DNA from: SIG587 sp045649505
GTDB lineage: Bacteria > Bacillota > Clostridia > Oscillospirales > Acutalibacteraceae
Direction: 5' to 3'
DNA: 13,360 bases
Assembly (NCBI GenBank): GCA_045649505.1
Contig: JAZRQA010000015.1
Location: forward strand, 1-13,360
Below the pieces are notes generated by a model that did no database searches, was not told where the DNA came from, and was given only the letters and a program-made list of their open reading frames with translations. This document shows, one piece after another, positions 12,002 through 13,360 of this stretch; positions within the stretch are counted from its first letter, which is position 1; each line of letters starts with the position of its first letter. Position numbers and translations under genes: made by a program.

Positions 12002-13360
12002 ATGAAGAGCTTAAATAAAAAATTTGATTGTACTTGCACAAAGCTTTGGCAATGGTGCCGACTGTTATTAGCAACATTTGGAATTCTTTTGTTTGCTACT
12101 TTCTCATTAACATCATTTTCTGAGAACTCTATACATTTTCTTGTGTTTGTTTTTGATACGGAGACTAATGTTGTTTTTTGCTTAATCACATTCATTGGTG
12201 TGCTTTTTATCCTATACAAACTTAAAGATATCATTTTATCATCCATAGGATTTTTTAAATCGTTGTGCATCCTTTTAATATCTGCCTTTTTTTCTCTCTT
12301 TTCCTTGTTAAGCGTTTACTTTGACGCTAGGTATGATGTTAGTATAATCAATCTGCTGCGCTCAGGTGCTTCCCTTATTGCTTTTGTTGCGGCCTTTTGC
12401 GGCGGTATAATATTTTTCTTTATTGCTATCCGCCTTATATGGCATCTTGGCGAACATTTTTTGGAAATAAAATTGCCCGATAATAACCTACTTTCACGTT
12501 TTTTTGGCAAACATCTCTATCGCAACTGTATAATCTTAATTGCGCTGTGCTGGTTGCCGCAATATCTTATTCGCTTTCCTGGAGTTGTTACCTATGATGC
12601 CTGGCAAAGCATTGCAATGCATTTAGGCTATACGCAAATAACCACTCAACACCCTTTAATTTGGGGAGCACTTTTAGGATATTTAACACAGTTTGGTGAG
12701 TTAATCGGTATTACCTGGTTAGCGCCCTTGGTTATCTGCCTTGTGCAACATGTTTTGAGTATACTCATAATTACCTATGCAATAGCCTCCTTAAAACATT
12801 TTAATTTTAATTCTTGGGTTTTAGGCGTGACTCTGGCCTTCTTTATTATTCTTCCCCCTATGTCGTTGTACGCTTCAACCATATATAATGATTGCTTGTA
12901 TTCTCTTTGTATTATGCTGTTGACCATTGAATTGGTCTACTATTTGTATGATAGGAAAGACTATTTTTGCAAGCGCCGCCATTTAATTCTTACCGTGTGC
13001 GCGGTATTTGGTTTTAACCTACGCTATAACGGACTGTATACTATGCTTGCAATAATCGCAGTAATAGCGCTGCGCGAGCTGTATTTGCTGATTAAACGCA
13101 GAACAAAAATTATGCAAACACTCGTTATCGTAGTTTTGTGTATGATACTCCCGCTTATGTGCGGCCAAATTTTGCAAAATACCCTTAATAATGCCTTTGA
13201 TGCAAAAGAAATTCGAAGCCGCGCAATATTGTCAATGCCGATTCAACAGAGTGTACGCTGCTTAATTACATATGGCGACACTATTGACAAAGAGGATTAC
13301 GATGCCATTCATACGGTTCTTACATGGACTGATGAAGAATACGCCGAGGCTTATGACCCT
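12002..13360 (+). CDS. Large polytopic membrane protein, DUF6020-like, possible GT-C glycosyltransferase (partial)
   Basis: The frame opens at ATG 12002 behind AAAGGAAG and stays open for 453 codons to the window end, so the C-terminus is missing. Many hydrophobic segments are visible (for example about 20-40, 52-72, 85-106, 118-145, 173-190, 222-260, 270-290, 295-320 and 355-385). In a likely external loop, FPGVVTYDAWQSIAMHLGY (192-210) and TQHPLIWGALLGYL (215-228) resemble the pattern in DUF6020 and other GT-C-like proteins, where an acidic residue (here Asp199) after the first segments and an HP pair are conserved. I infer a lipid-linked sugar transferase acting on the outside, but family and function are tentative. 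It lies 30 nt after the family 2 glycosyltransferase in the same operon. Confidence 0.7.
   Translation, partial: MKSLNKKFDCTCTKLWQWCRLLLATFGILLFATFSLTSFSENSIHFLVFVFDTETNVVFCLITFIGVLFILYKLKDIILSSIGFFKSLCILLISAFFSLFSLLSVYFDARYDVSIINLLRSGASLIAFVAAFCGGIIFFFIAIRLIWHLGEHFLEIKLPDNNLLSRFFGKHLYRNCIILIALCWLPQYLIRFPGVVTYDAWQSIAMHLGYTQITTQHPLIWGALLGYLTQFGELIGITWLAPLVICLVQHVLSILIITYAIASLKHFNFNSWVLGVTLAFFIILPPMSLYASTIYNDCLYSLCIMLLTIELVYYLYDRKDYFCKRRHLILTVCAVFGFNLRYNGLYTMLAIIAVIALRELYLLIKRRTKIMQTLVIVVLCMILPLMCGQILQNTLNNAFDAKEIRSRAILSMPIQQSVRCLITYGDTIDKEDYDAIHTVLTWTDEEYAEAYDP

Overview
The window looks like chromosomal DNA from a spore-forming member of the Clostridia, probably an Oscillospiraceae/Ruminococcaceae-type anaerobe. 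The evidence is the 5' end of a 16S rRNA gene with a clostridial-style start, the Firmicutes gene order rpsF-ssb-rpsR, strong AGGAGG ribosome binding sites, a zinc-type S18, a type III pantothenate kinase, an ECF-type vitamin transporter subunit, and sporulation-related genes (spoVAE and a SpoVB/MurJ-class flippase). The genus cannot be fixed from this sequence alone.

Layout. (1) 1-350: the 5' end of a 16S rRNA gene on the minus strand, its leader, and a strong rRNA promoter with an A/T-tract UP region. (2) 466-2615: two rRNA methyltransferase genes, rsmE and an rsmF/NOL1-NOP2-Sun family gene, running away from the rRNA operon. (3) 2735-3028: a 57-residue ribbon-helix-helix protein, preceded by four half-sites at exact 12-bp steps and followed by a perfect terminator. 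(4) 3101-4268: minus-strand rpsF-ssb-rpsR operon with promoter, structured leader and terminator. (5) 4287-5829: coaX and an ECF S component, a plausible pantothenate uptake and phosphorylation pair. (6) 5858-8219: a QueG-like iron-sulfur protein and a convergent, overlapping lipid/oligosaccharide flippase gene. (7) 8248-9608: rarA with its own promoter and terminator. (8) 9621-10924: two overlapping genes for small membrane proteins with bacterial PH-like (DUF304/YdbS-YdbT) features, then spoVAE. (9) 10939-13360: an unusually good sigma-A promoter driving a membrane-anchored family 2 glycosyltransferase and a large polytopic membrane protein (DUF6020-like) cut by the window end.

Most of the content is housekeeping, and I see no CRISPR array, insertion sequence, tRNA or phage gene. 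The most interesting signals are regulatory. The spoVAE start codon lies in one arm of a 13-bp inverted repeat, and a good sigma-G promoter match lies inside the repeat region so that a forespore transcript would lack the other arm. The ribbon-helix-helix gene has a regularly phased operator-like array. The coaX-ECF gap holds two dyads, and a 15-bp perfect repeat covers a candidate queG promoter. Several genes (rsmE, rpsR, queG, spoVAE and both PH-like genes) appear to start later than their longest open frames. rpsR and the second PH-like gene start at GTG, and queG and spoVAE at TTG.
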